Positions 10,258 to 23,346 of a stretch of 64,000 nucleotides of DNA are shown in pieces. How positions within the stretch are numbered: position 1 is the first letter of the stretch; the number at the start of each line of letters is the position of its first letter. The position numbers and the translations under genes were made by a program. This DNA comes from Triops longicaudatus (taxonomy: Eukaryota; Arthropoda; Branchiopoda; Notostraca; Triopsidae), in assembly GCA_022885665.1 (NCBI GenBank), contig JAGQDJ010000173.1:62001-126000 (forward strand), in the 5' to 3' direction. The notes beneath the pieces are model-generated. The model saw only the letters and a list, made by a program, of their open reading frames with translations. It was not told where the DNA came from and did not search any database.

Positions 10258-13200
10258 CTATGAAAAAAGTACTCATTAATTCGTGAAACTTCTGTAGAAA
10301 TTGTGAAATAATTAAAGTTTCAGACATAGTTGTCGTCTTTCTTTATATAATTTTTCAAGGTTACTTTCAGGCTCCCAAAATGGTATATACGAAATATTTA
10401 CGAAAATACTGGATTTCATACGTACTAATTTCCCACAAAGCATGCTGACCTGCTTGTAACAAGATTAAGTAACCTTTTCATCGTTCTGCACACTGCAAAG
10501 TTCGTCTGACGATGCACACCGTGCATATCGAGCGCGGAATTCTCAACTTCAGCCTCGTTTGAGCGTTGCCCAGTATCGTTCGTTTTTCGTTTGGAATTGA
10601 AGCTTCTAACACCCCTCTTCCAGAAGTGAGGGATAAGGTATAGGGCCAGGCCCGGGTTAAGTTAGCACACCTGCCTCAAGATTTAACTTCACCTCGCTTC
10701 TGACTTCTTCACCTCGTTTCTTTTTGCCGTTGCGAAATCAAAAGTTTGAGTTGGGAAGTTCCCTATATTCAAAAAGCCCTTTCAACATCCTTTTCTATGA
10801 CAACATCCTCGTCATGGGGGCTTTTCTCACCACCAAGGCGGGAGATTTCATCCCACACAAGACACCACCACCACACTTTGGCCCACCTTCTCTTTAGCCC
10901 CCCTCTCTTTTCCCCCTCAAATGGCGTTTTCAGCCACCCCCAAAACCAAAGCTGAAAGCGTAAGGTTGCAATATAAAGCCTAGTAGTAGTTGAACAGGCT
11001 AAATGAACTGGTGTACACGCGACTTAACGCTGGGGCTAAAACGTTCTTTTAGATTTTCTTTGTTGCCAAGGCTTCCAGTTTCAGATGGAAAAGGGAAAAA
11101 AGCGTCAGTTAAGCATTTCACAATTTTAGCAAGAATAGGCCATAAAAGAACAAGGGAGACTTGACCGCCAATTGCTGAAGTCACGTCCGAATTTGTTATA
11201 AGTTTTTGTTAAGTTCAAAGTTTGGGTGTCTGTGCAGTGTATAGTAGTGGTGGCAGTTTTGGTGCGTGGAGAAAATGGCGGGCGGTTGTGTGGGGCACTG
11301 GTTGGCACTTTGCAGCTTGGGAGCAAACCCAGTGCAATAGGGAATCGGGAACCAGGCGGCCAAACAAGGACTAGCTAAGCAACTCCTAAGTCACTAGAAT
11401 GAAACAAACTGCGACGAAAGTTTCAAGTTTTTTAAAATGAGGGATTTCTCTTTCTTGTGAAGTGTCAGCGTGTTGGTGTTATGTTTTTAAATATCCAAGG
11501 GCGAGAAAGTATTTTGCTGGAAATAGTAAAGTTCGCGGCAGCCAGGCAAGCTTGGAAAGAGAGCGATCCCCGACGCAGTTTTTTCTTGTGAAAGGGCAAT
11601 GTGGGAGGGTGGGCAACGTTTGGGTTCACTTTTAGCACTTGTCTTTCCCCATGCTGATCTTGTTGCAGAAACAATTATGAAAAGACGTAACGTAACTCAC
11701 CTCAGGTCTATACATGGAATCCAAATCTCTCTCCAAAAGGGTGGAAAAGGCGAGGTGCCTCCCATCGGCGTCACGACTTCTCCTGCTTACTCCCTCTCGG
11801 TGCCTACCCGACGAGGTTTTGCTCGTCTTACTCCCCCCTCCTCCTGCCTCGCTGCGCCTTTCCCTTCCTTATTGCAGGCTCTACACCCGAACCCGGCACC
11901 ATAGCACCGCTTTGGATTCAACCCGCTGCCAGGGCAAGGGAGAACTACAAGAGCACAGAACAGCCAAGGAGGGGAGCCCTCCCATGCGCCAGCTCACCTC
12001 AACCCGCACAAGACCACCTTAGCACCGCCTAGGGACGGAAGCTCTTTAGCGTCTATAGTAAACCCATTTTTCCCTTTTGAAGAGGGAGAGAGCTTTGAAA
12101 AATCTCCGATACGGCTAGGATTTTTATATATCGTTCCTTTTACCAAACTAGCTGACAGAGTGGCTGGTGTTCTTTTCTTTTTTTATTTCTCTTGAAAGAC
12201 CTTCGCACTCTACGACTGACAAGAAATTGCCGTAAAAGACAAGGTTTCAGAATTCAACACCGTGAGCGCCAAATGTCATGGCATGTTCAGAGACTATGCA
12301 CCTTACTTAGTATGAAAGCCTACTTGTCTATAACAACATGGTTATTTGAATTCAATACACAATAGATTGGTTTCCTACGTTAACATGTTTGAACCTTAGG
12401 TTTAGGAAGTCTGAAGAGGCAGGATTTAGGAAGTCTATTTTTTATGAATGTTTTCGTTACTTAGATAGGAATCGTATTCCTATTGTCCGCTGTCATTGCA
12501 ACCCTAAAGGTTACACAATGCAAGATAATGCGAGCTTGATTGAAATATAAAAAGCAAAAAAAAAATAGAAAAATTCGTTCAGCTTGCGCATGAAAAGATG
12601 GTCAATTGCGAAAGCCAAACTTCTCATATGTGTATTGCAATGTACTGTCGATTTTTATGGCAGATACGTACCGCGTAAAATGAGATCGTTAAAGCAAACT
12701 AAATAAACCATAACTTTGCGTAACCCGACGAAAACTGGTGTTTAATACAGCTGAACTACGTAGTTAGACGTGCCAACATTTTGTGTAATAATTTGATATA
12801 GTACATGCATTTAATCCTCACCTACCGTTGCAGTGCCTTCAATGCCCTAGTTTGGTACCCCTTTCCTCGAAATTGAAGGGACTTCTACGACTCTTTTTCT
12901 CGTCTTTCGCGAGATGGCTTCTTGTCTATTTTTTCCCACCGAAGGGAGTTGGGTTAGATGCGGGTTGAATGGCAAGAAGGCACCCGCCCCACCCGTAAAC
13001 TTGCGCCCAGGCGGTGGGTGGAAAACAAGGCACAGGGTACTCCACCCAGTACGTCCCACCCCTAAAGTCCATTATGCTACGATCAGGAGAAGGTTGAGGA
13101 AGGGCGTTGGCCCCCAACACACTGTACGCCACCCGTTCCGCCCCTTTTTTTGCTGGGTAACCTCGACCTAACCAATTCTCCCTTCGCTTATCGCCCACTT

Positions 13201-16200
13201 CGCTATATTATATCCTCCCTGGGCGAAACCCTCCCCATGCTCGTGTTTTGTATCCATTCTCGTATACGGCCGCTCATTCGCATTGGCACATACCATATTC
13301 ATAATTTGTCTCATATATTTGAACAACTCAAATTCAACGCAAATGACATATACGAACCTAACCTGCATTGAACTGTTATGTGCTTCCAAAACCCTACCAT
13401 GTTTGAAAATTGTTTGTTGTCACAAGGCAGTGTATACGACCCTGGTTATGCTAGGATCGACAGGTGTCTTTCCATTTTATTTTTGGTAAGATATTCTAAC
13501 AACCTGTTTTAAAGTTGATTCTAGATTTAAACTCTTATCGTAGAAAATATGTGGGAGGGTGGGTTGGTGGTTATCGGTGTCAAGTTACCCTTGATTCGCC
13601 CTTGCTACCCACCCAAAAACTTTTTATTGTTTCACCTCTTAAGCTACCCCACTACTTGAAGAGGGTGGTAGGGGGCGAGTTGGTTACGGCAGTTGGCGAA
13701 AGGGGAAGGCACTAGGGGGATTCTTAAACCGTTTAATTTTCATTCCAGGGAGAGAAAAGTCGAAAAGTCCTCAAATTTATAATGCTATCTCCAGGTTGTC
13801 TTTGCTGGGTAATATGATTTACCACAAGCTTCGGGAATCGTCAAATTAGCTTGCGCGATAACGGCCAATGGTAACGGCGCTGTGGCTGGTTCGCCGACGA
13901 GACGCGAAGGCGCGCCAAGATATGAACGACCCTTTCGCATTTTGGTAAATATGGCCATTTTCGACCAGCGAGATTGCTTAGTTCAAGTAGGCGGTGTTAC
14001 CTGCAACATTCTGGCTCGGCGTTCTTTAATATCGACGTGAACATCAGCCATATCCAGAAATAAATCCAAGGGAAGAACTGGGTGGCATCAATCCACTGGT
14101 ATCACCGAACACTTATCACCAAATGGGCGGGAGTTATCCTTGGTATTAATGCACTTGTTGCTTCACTTGAGCCATTCACGAAGTACATGTGCTACAAGAA
14201 AATACATAGTGTATCCTAATGTAACGGAGCCAATCTTACAGTAGTAAAAACCTACAGTAGTTACAAGTATAACTGCACAAGTGAAAAGACTTTAGTAAGG
14301 ATATAACACCACTGCGAATCGCGCGATACAGCGCACTAATTCGCCGGGCAGGGCGTAAAGTGGAGTCCAGCACTCCGCGTCCAAATTACTGGACGTCCCT
14401 GGGTTGTAACTCGCACATCAGCTGCGACTGTTCCACGTGGCGGCGTTCCAAAATAAAGTCGACGAACTGAAGGGTGGATATCCACTGCCATGCCTTTTTT
14501 TCAACTCTTCACTCCACACACTCACACTCGTCCAGTTCATTTAAAAAGACCGGGAAGCCTTTCCCTCTATAAACGCGAATATTACATACACAGTATACCG
14601 AACTACAAAGTACATTGAATACACTCAATGTAGTGTATAAGCATTTGGCGTACTCAGGGTGTGCGACGTACATTGTCGGACAAAACGAACACTTTATCAC
14701 GACCAAATACGTATGAACCGAAGACTTTCGAAGTACAAGTTTTCGGGATTTATTTTTAAAATTTCATTTTCGATCTTCCGACAATTAAGAAGGTACCTTT
14801 TAACATGTCAGTATTTTTATTTACGTCGAGTTTCAAAGGTATTTCGACTTCATTGTTGGTGCAAAGCGAAAGCACGAGATCGTTAGGATTCACTGTTGGT
14901 TTTGTATTCTTGTATAATCAGCGAAGTATTTCCCGAGGAACTGAGGTCTTGGAAACTACTCTTTTCTCGTGTAGACTAAAGACTGAACGTGGTGGTAATA
15001 TTGTGAGAAAATTCAGTAGAGAGGCAAAAAGAGGGAGGATGAGGTTAGATATAGCTATGGTAGGAGCGGGGAACCCGTAAAGAGGGCAAGAGCAAAAGAA
15101 AAATGGGGTGGGTCTCTCTCCTTTGGAGAGGTGGCTTGGAAAAAGGGTAGGCGGGTTGTAGTAGAAAACGTATAAGCTCCCCACCCTCCACGACCACCAC
15201 TACTACCACCAACGTGTCTTTTTTTCCCCTTGGTTTGGGTTTTCGTAAGCTTTTTTTGCATACATATACATGACCCGAAAGTGCAGAACCCAATGTGAAG
15301 GCAAAGATTACACAGCGCTATCGGACGAAATTGTGACCAGCCGAGAGAGGCACAGATAGGAGTGTGATATTCCGCAAAAATCCTTTTCACGCTCACGCTA
15401 TGGGTTATGTAGAGAAGGTGGGTGAGTGGGAGCTGCGGAGAGGTTGGGAGTGTAAGAATGAGGTGGAGGTGGGTGGTAAGAAAGTAGATGGGTGGGAGCT
15501 GGAAGGGAGGAGTTTTTCTCCCTTACCACCACCCAGGGTCGTCAACGTCGTCGCTCTTTTCGTACCACCCAAACCTTACTCCACCCGTTTGTAAAGCTTC
15601 CCTTATGCCCCATTCGGTGTCACACCACCCACTCGGGGGCTTCTTCCACCGTTCCACCGTTCGTTCTCGGGCTTTTTCCTCCTTTATCTGTACGATTATC
15701 TCTTCTTACGTTTCTGCTTTCTATCACACCTCCAAGTTTCACCCATTTATTATTCCAGTGGTCATTTGTTCCCTTGTAGGTTTCAAACTTGACCCACCTG
15801 GGCATTCTTATAGTTGTATTACGTGTAGTGTTTTGCACAAGATAGAAATGTATGCGTCCTCCCTTCCAATTCCAAACCGTATTTAACAGAGGAATGAAAT
15901 TAATCATTTTTTACGGATTATTCCGTTACCCTCGAAAAATAAACTTATGTCATTAACGGGGTTCTGTTACAAATGGTTCACTGTTTGGAAGAATCCGTCA
16001 CATACACTTGACACATTTTAACCTGAATGTAAGAGACGTACTATACAATGATAGTGTAACATTTATTCTTGCAAAGAGGATTGTTGCCATTCAAACTAAA
16101 AGCTTTTCTGCTTATGTAACAAGCTGTTCATTTGAAAGAAGTCAAGCAAAGAGCAAATGCTCAGGCTGATTAAAGAAAAAAAGTTCAGTGATGTACAAAT

Positions 16201-18891
16201 GAACCCGTAAGTAAGCGGTGCATGAAGAATGATGTTTTGTCTAGCACAAAGTTAATTCTAGTTGTTAACTTCACTTGAAGTTGCGTTTAGAGCTATTTTG
16301 GAAACAAGATAGTTCCTTACATCTGGGTTCGACATGTGGTTGCTGGACGGAATTACTGTATTAGTAAAATATCTGCATTCGAGGAGTATATGCAGTTATA
16401 ATGCGATATTAATGCATCTTTGTAACTGTTGTAAGTTGACACCATAGTTTCCGAACCAAAATCTATTTACTAAATAACTGTGCTCAATTCTACGAATAGA
16501 TCATGTAATTTGAGTTCTTTCGCAATTTAGTTGCATCAGTAATTTTAAGGCAATCTAGTTTTAGCAATTATAGTGCTGTTTGTAATTTTTCTTTTTATTT
16601 TATGAAGCTGTAATATTTTTGGATGTCATAAGAACACAAATCAAATCGACTATTTCGTTCTGCTTTTTCGTAAAAAACGTTCCGCTACTACCCAAAAGAA
16701 AAGGAAAGTGCCGAAAATAGTCACAAAAGTCGTAAGTCTTCACCTTTAAAAAGTCGTAAGTAAGTTTTCACCTTTAAAAAAATGTATACACGAGAATTCT
16801 CAAGCATTTCCAGCTTTTATACAGCGCAACCTGGTTTTTAAATTTGGTGAGTTTTGTACTAACCATAAATTTTTAATTCAAAATAAATTTAAAACACGTA
16901 AGTAAATCTTATGAATGAAAACTCAATTAGTATAAGAGTGCTATATTGTCACCGAGTAAGTTAAACGTATCTCTACCTACGCGCCCTTTTTGCACAACGA
17001 TAAAAACTCATTAACGGTAACCACTGTGTGAATCTGAAAGGACTAAAAAACTCTGGTTTATAACAGGTCGTAAACACGTCAAACACGTGTGCATTTCAAA
17101 GAACAATTTTGTATCCCGGGGTCGTAAAGACGAATAAAATGTTTGGACGAAGTAATTAACATTATGGTAAACACATAACGATTTAATTGCGAGTTTCATA
17201 CCTAATTTTAACACCACGCTTGTCAATTTTTCAAATAGAAAGTAATTGTAAGAAACTATAGCTCAGAATGCCTTCTGCTGATGCAGATACCGCTCTAATT
17301 TCCTTCGGAAAGCGATTTTACTCGAAGCTTTGCACAAGAACTTTATCTAATGTATCGAGTATTTTAAGTCAGAAGAATTGAGTGGCAAAAACCGGAGATA
17401 CGAAACGGCTATCCCCATTATTCATCTCAAATATGGTGATTCTCACATAAGCGCTGCTCCTATGGGACCAGACTAGTTTCTGTTTGACTTGTCATGAGAG
17501 TCTTATAGTAAAAAGCTGGAATAGCTTTTCAGGGCACGAATGTACGCTGTTTGTTTACGCATTACTATCCTTGTTGCTTTGCAGCACTGCCCTAACGCAA
17601 AACTTTGGACTAAGTACAGGTTGTTACAATAAACCTTGCATGGCATTTCGCTCCAAATATGCATTTGTACCCTCCCCCCCCCCCCACACACACTGAAAGA
17701 TAATAAGATATAGAGTGAATAAATCAGCCACTACATTTTTAAAAGTTATTTAACGTTTTTCGCGCGCCTTGTAAGCCTATTCTACACCCACCACTTTTTC
17801 ACCTCTCGCTTTTTCATCCGCCCGTTCTTGAAACCCCACCAAGACATGGGGTATTGATTCGGGACTCCCGCCTACTGCTCACCCACCGCCCTTTTTGTGC
17901 AGTCTTTGCATTTTCCGCCTTCTTGCCTCCCACTTCAACTTCCCCCGCTTCTTAACCCACTTCCATGTCCACGTCCTACACTACTGTACCCTTTTCACTA
18001 ACAAAAACGACTACCCTCCCCACCCTCCACCCAACCCAGCCCAGCCCTACCCCACCTCGTCTCGTCTCTAGGAGTATACTTCTCTTCCATCCTTTCTCGA
18101 TTTTGCTCTGTTTCACTCCTCTTCATAAAAGAAAGAAAATGTACTTAGGACTGAAATCTTATTCAAATTTCGTTTCGGCGCCAAGAGCGACTTCTACGAA
18201 GGTTTGAAGTAGCCTGGGTAAATGTATCTGTTTGAAAACCCATACGGATTACGATCCCACAAATTCGGAAACAGAAGTTTCGTTGTCCTTTCTCTCTTAT
18301 ATCCGAAAATGTAGTCAAAAACGAAAGTGCGTTGGCATGAGACCCATATATTTTATACACGAAAGGCGAGAATACACTGCGAACTAAATGCAAAAAAACA
18401 TCTGACCTTGAATGATGTTGCTAACCGAAAGAATTTTTCTTGTAGGGCGAGAAGTATACCGTGTTATTTATAAGCCGTTATTGTGGTAAGGTAATGCAGT
18501 TATTACAATTGGCAACTCTCAAAATACAGGACACTCAACCCGTCCTTCGCTTCAATTGCTGGTAACTCTTTTCTCCATAAATCAGCATTCATGTATACAA
18601 AGTTTTCATATTCTATGACTACAACGCATCATTTCCCCTTAGCTTGGTACGTTTTCATTCGCAGAACAGAAATTTGACTGCGCAGCCTGGTATCCCAGAA
18701 CTGATGACAAATAAATACAATCGTCAGTCAATGTGATTGGGAAGCAGGAAAAATCTAACTATATTAGTCCACTTTCGCACTTTGTATAGTTATTAATTTT
18801 TGTGTCTGCGGACAAAAAAAAAGCGCATTCCTACCAAGAACGTAGAAAAGAAATAAAAATTATTGTAACAATCCTAAAGTTTTTAAAACAT
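10258..18891. other. Long non-coding interval with C/T-rich (or G/A-rich) blocks
   Basis: No supported coding exon on either strand. Blocks strongly enriched in pyrimidines on one strand occur near 10,820-10,960, 11,740-12,010, 12,930-13,200, 15,500-15,780 and 17,760-18,120. Purine-rich counterparts occur near 15,410-15,520. Many blocks contain CCACC or CACCC motifs. CpG-rich patches at about 13,850-13,940 and 14,320-14,400 could be promoter or enhancer DNA of the minus-strand zinc-finger gene, whose 5' exon must lie in this direction. A short direct duplication containing TTCACCTTTAAAAA lies near 16,728-16,782, and a C14 plus CA tract near 17,674-17,692. Confidence 0.45.
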
Positions 18892-21800
18892 TTAATTCTT
18901 CCTCATTTTTTTCTTGGGTGTAGGTTGGGCAAGTAAGGCATTCAGTGCATTATCTTCATCTTCGGCTTCAACGTCCATGTTTCCGGTGGGTAGAGGGTCA
19001 GAGGTCATATCAGAAGGTGACAAAGGACCGGACGAAAACATATTTTCATCCCCCGACGTGAGTTCAAAGAAGGAGGGCGTGTACGCAATCAACTCATTAC
19101 CTGTTGATTGGGGGGGGGGGGGAAACCAATTAATGTTCCCGTAGTGATGAAATTGATAAAATTTGAGCTTATTAATTATAATTACCCGTGATGGCCCCAT
19201 TGCCTTTGCCGTCCATATCAGAGAGATAGTGAGAAACGGGGTTCATTGGCTCCTCCCCATTGAAGAGCTAGGTGAGGGATGGAAAAAGGAATTAATACGC
19301 ATCTTTTCAAGGGAAATTAATCGTGTAATTCTCCCAAAAAGAGGTGAAACCCTCCGCCACGGGGAACAAGAATTGTAGTCCCCATTTTAAAGTTTTTCCT
19401 GAACGTTGAATAAATAACAAAACAATGAGTACTAGAAAAGCCACTACCACTAAACCCCGCCTACATCTCCACTCCCCGTGTTAGCGAGTTTCGGACAAAC
19501 TTTTTTCCAATGTTCTCTTTTTAGTAAAAGTGCTTAGGAAATAGAGTTGACAGCGCCTGCGGTACTCTAACCTTTCGTAGAGTTCCGTGATCAAACATAG
19601 CTGGATGAAAAGGCATCTGATTGGCTTGCACCATTCCTGCCCACTGTGGAAAGTTAAACCCACCGCCGTTTGGCAAGCCGGGCGTGGAAACAGGGCGCAA
19701 GGAATCGGTTTCATAAGTAAAGGGCGCGTCGTCACCTACCCCAAGCAATGTAGTAGCGTCGACGTTGCAGCCTTGCATACTTAACAGTTCACGTAGATTG
19801 TCCAGTTCGACTTGCATGGTATCCAGGTGCGAATCCAACTCGTGCCTGCTGCGAAAAAGCACAAAAAACAGACGAGTGACCATAAATTCTGGGTCCTTGA
19901 CCAATTAACACAATACAAATAAGCGCCATATTAAACAGAAAGCAATCTTCAAAACGATGGAAACGTATGAGAGTTCAAGGACTGTGGCATAAAGGCATTC
20001 TCCAGTTTCAGTTTTACCGTCATGGTCGTATTTGACTGTGCTATATTACAGTGTACGATACTAGATTGCAGTTTTTTTTATCAACAGCTGGGAACTGCGT
20101 GCGAACTGCACCAACTGACTTCACGGCATGACGTTGCGGACTTCATAATGAGAGGGCAGCTTGCTGTCGCCACCAAGCCTTTGTCCAGTGGAAGAATACT
20201 TTTGAATCTCGTTTTTCAAGTTGAACTTTCAAGATCCGTCGCCTATTCGTGTATGGCGTTTACACTTCCGAATTTAGGCAACACTCTCTGCGCCAATAAT
20301 TACTCGGATACTGGGTCAGTTGCTTGGCTTCTGAAGTGGAGAATGCCTCACAGGACTTACGCCAAAAATATGCTATACTACAAGTGCCGCTAGGAGTACT
20401 CTTGTTAAAGCCACCATGATTTGCGAAATTAAACGTATATGGTTTTGGTTTTAAGCAAATATAAAATTAATGAGAAAGAGGATAACATAGTACAAAACGG
20501 AACAAGATAACAAGGGAGATTAGGAACGCTACCCCCAGACACAATGTCTAAGTATAACAAGAGGTGCAGGTAACAACACCTGCAACGGCAGTTGGTAGTT
20601 TTTCTTTACTGGAAAAGTGTACCTTTCTATGGCGTAAGTCCTAAGGTTACCATTATGTCCGTATAACATTTACCTTCCAACGGGTGTATTAGCACTATTC
20701 GCTCCACTGTCAAGCAGAGCCACGCGCATATCCTTATTTTTTCCCCCTTGCTTGTCACTGGTCTCGGTGGCCACCTTTTTAGCCTTGCCTTTACCACCTG
20801 CACCTGTGGTCGCTGGAGTAGTGCCAAGCAATCCATCGGTCATGGCATCCAGATCCAACTCATCCAAAGCCGAAGTACTGGGTGTGGGAGAGGACACGCT
20901 TAATACCGTCGGGTCAACCGTAAGCAAGAGTTCGGGGGACAAAGGGTCCATATCCACGGATGATGACGCTGGCTCTGGAGCAGTGGCGGGATCCTCGGAA
21001 GCCGTAAGACCACTGGTATTCGCACCAGCCAATAACCTACACACATTACCCACCACTGTATTAGACACGCCTAGCATTCCCTAAGGGTTTTAACCATGAG
21101 AGGAAATACAACTTATTCACATATTCGCCGTCCCTAGAAAACCTTATACATGCTCAAACATATAAAAACACTTACTCTTTAGCTAGTAAGTTGCCGTCGT
21201 TCTGTTCCAAAAGATCACTCAAATCTTTGTTTTCATTCACTTGGCCAAAATCAGAGGTCGGGACGCTGGAATCATTGACTGAGTGCACCTCGCCTTTGTC
21301 CAAGAAGTCCGTCCGCAACACGGTTTCCATGTTGGCTTCGGGTGGGAAACCGACGTCACCTTCCACCAAAGCTTCATCGTCCCCGTCACTCAAGTCCGTG
21401 ACGTCATGAATGATGGGGCCACCCGAGGAGATGCTGTTGAGGGCAGTCAAGTTGATGTCTTTGCTCGACGCGTCCTTCTTCAGATTCGTGTTCAAAGCAG
21501 TCACCTTCTTACGAGCCAAAGTCGGAGACGGCGACGTCTCTTTTGGCTTGTTGGACTTAGAAGTCGACGCACCGTTAATGTCATCAATCATTAGCGGATA
21601 GCGGCGCTTGGTGCCCAAACCTCGATTGTTCGGTTGAACAATGCTCACCAAGAATTGGATAAGCTAAATAGGAAGAATATAGTTTTAAAAAATAGTTATA
21701 AACCGGCTTAGAAGAAAAATAAAAACTAATGAAAAATAAAATAAAAATGAATAAAGAGAGAAACAGTACAAGAAAAAAGGACAAGATTATTATAATATTA

Positions 21801-23346
21801 AAAATTGGTAATAAAATGTTAAGACAGAAGTTACAAACTACGAACTAATAACTGCGAAAAATCTTAAAACCAATATGACAACTTGGCTACACTTAAAACA
21901 AGAACACTAAACAAGAACTTCAAGCTTACGTTGGTTTCAAGGGATTTATTTGAAATAATAATAATGAAAACAAAACAGTTCAGAAACTTTAACTTAATAT
22001 TATACAACGATTTGTAAGTAAGAAAGTAACGAAACGAAATAAATATAATACATAGTATAATGTTTAAAGAGTAACGGCCGCACCTTACACTATAAAGTTC
22101 CAATAATAAACTGAGAAATTAGCAAAATGTTTCTAGAAAAATAAAATAAAAATAAACAATGAAAAGGGAAGAACGACGATAAATATTTCTAGTCTGTTAA
22201 AGGTATTACAGGAGCGAAATTCACTTCGCTCGTACAAAATAAGGTGAGATAAACAAATGATTACTGTACTTTGTTAACGATTTGCTGCTGCTTCATATGC
22301 TTTTGGCGCAAAGAAGCGACCTCTCGCCACAAGGCTTCATTTTCGCGCTTCATGGCCGCTAGGCGCGAATCCATCGTATCCTGCTTGCCCTTAATTAAGC
22401 GTACATCCGTGAAAACGCGGGTCATAATCTCGGGTTTGAGACGCGTTTCTTCTTGTTTGCTAACCGGAATCTGCGTATTGTTCTTATATCACTATTACTA
22501 GAAGACAAATTGTTTTTTCTTGGAAGTCGTACCTTGCGCTTGATATGCTCCAACAAATATTCGTGACCCTTCAGGAAATACGTGTGGGCAAATTCCATTT
22601 CGTCTTTGTCCAATTTCAAACCACCCGAATCCACCGAAACAACCTTATGGAAGCCATCTATAAATATAAACACAAAAGAGTCAAGTAAAATGATCTTTAC
22701 CATTACAATTTACCATTATTGAAATTCTTACACATATTAAGTTGTCGGACAAAACTGGCCATGTTGTTGTGCTTGTAATAAAGCGGAAGTAGTTCCCTAG
22801 CAAATCGCGCTTGATCTCGGATGTAGAAACTTAGACCACTCTATAAAAAGAAACGCCGAATTAGCTTTTCAGGAAATATAGCATGGTAGCAACGCAGAAA
22901 AAGGACAACTTTCATCATGATCCACCCTTAATTTAACGCAACCATCTAAAATACCTGACCCTAGCTGACATATAAAAGCTTTCAAAGCCTTTTAAGCCTG
23001 ATAGCTATCACTTTATAGCCTGTCTAATGCAAAAGCTACCCTTTAGCGGTAATTCCCCGAAATGGCCATTACATCAGTATCGCCAGACACACTTAAACTA
23101 AAATTAATAAGTCTTGGCTCTTTTCAAACCGACGACGTGGAACTGGTCTGGATCAAGGGACTTTAAGAAGAATAGTCGGATAGCAATTTAGTTGTGGCTA
23201 AGGAAGTTGAGCAAGTCGAAAAGAAGAGCACAGAACGTCAAACTTACGCTGCTCCAACTGATCAAGTTATCAGTTTCTGGGTCTTCAACGAGTTTCCACA
23301 ATTTGGCCAAAAATGCTGGCACACTCGTTCCTAGTTCTGAATGCAT
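18892..23346 (-). CDS. Hsf: Heat shock transcription factor (HSF1 type), 9 exons, complete
   Basis: HSF trimerises under proteotoxic stress and binds nGAAn arrays to activate chaperone genes. Exons 5' to 3': 23346-23248, 22840-22732, 22657-22533, 22470-22270, 21663-21176, 21036-20674, 19848-19572, 19267-19186, 19100-18892. Phases close, giving 650 residues (Drosophila Hsf is of similar length). The DNA-binding domain covers about residues 10-111 and includes PAFLAKLWKLVEDP, the recognition helix NNMASFVRQLNMYGFHK and the end FLKGHEYLLEHIKRK. HR-A/B coiled coil is about 120-190 (RENEALWREVASLRQKH, LIQFLVSIVQPN). HR-C is about 466-490 (LDSHLDTMQVELDNLRELL). A C-terminal activation-like segment (ELIAYTPSFFEL) follows. 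Exon 7 starts at a tandem CAGCAG acceptor (19848 or 19845), both in frame. The last intron's pyrimidine tract is a C12 homopolymer. The gene is divergent from WDR89. Confidence 0.95.

Noticed and set aside
15055..15907. Open frames of 90-130 codons in the C/T-rich blocks
   Set aside because: Composition is simple-sequence driven, with no domain, splice context or homologous wording; openness follows from low purine content.
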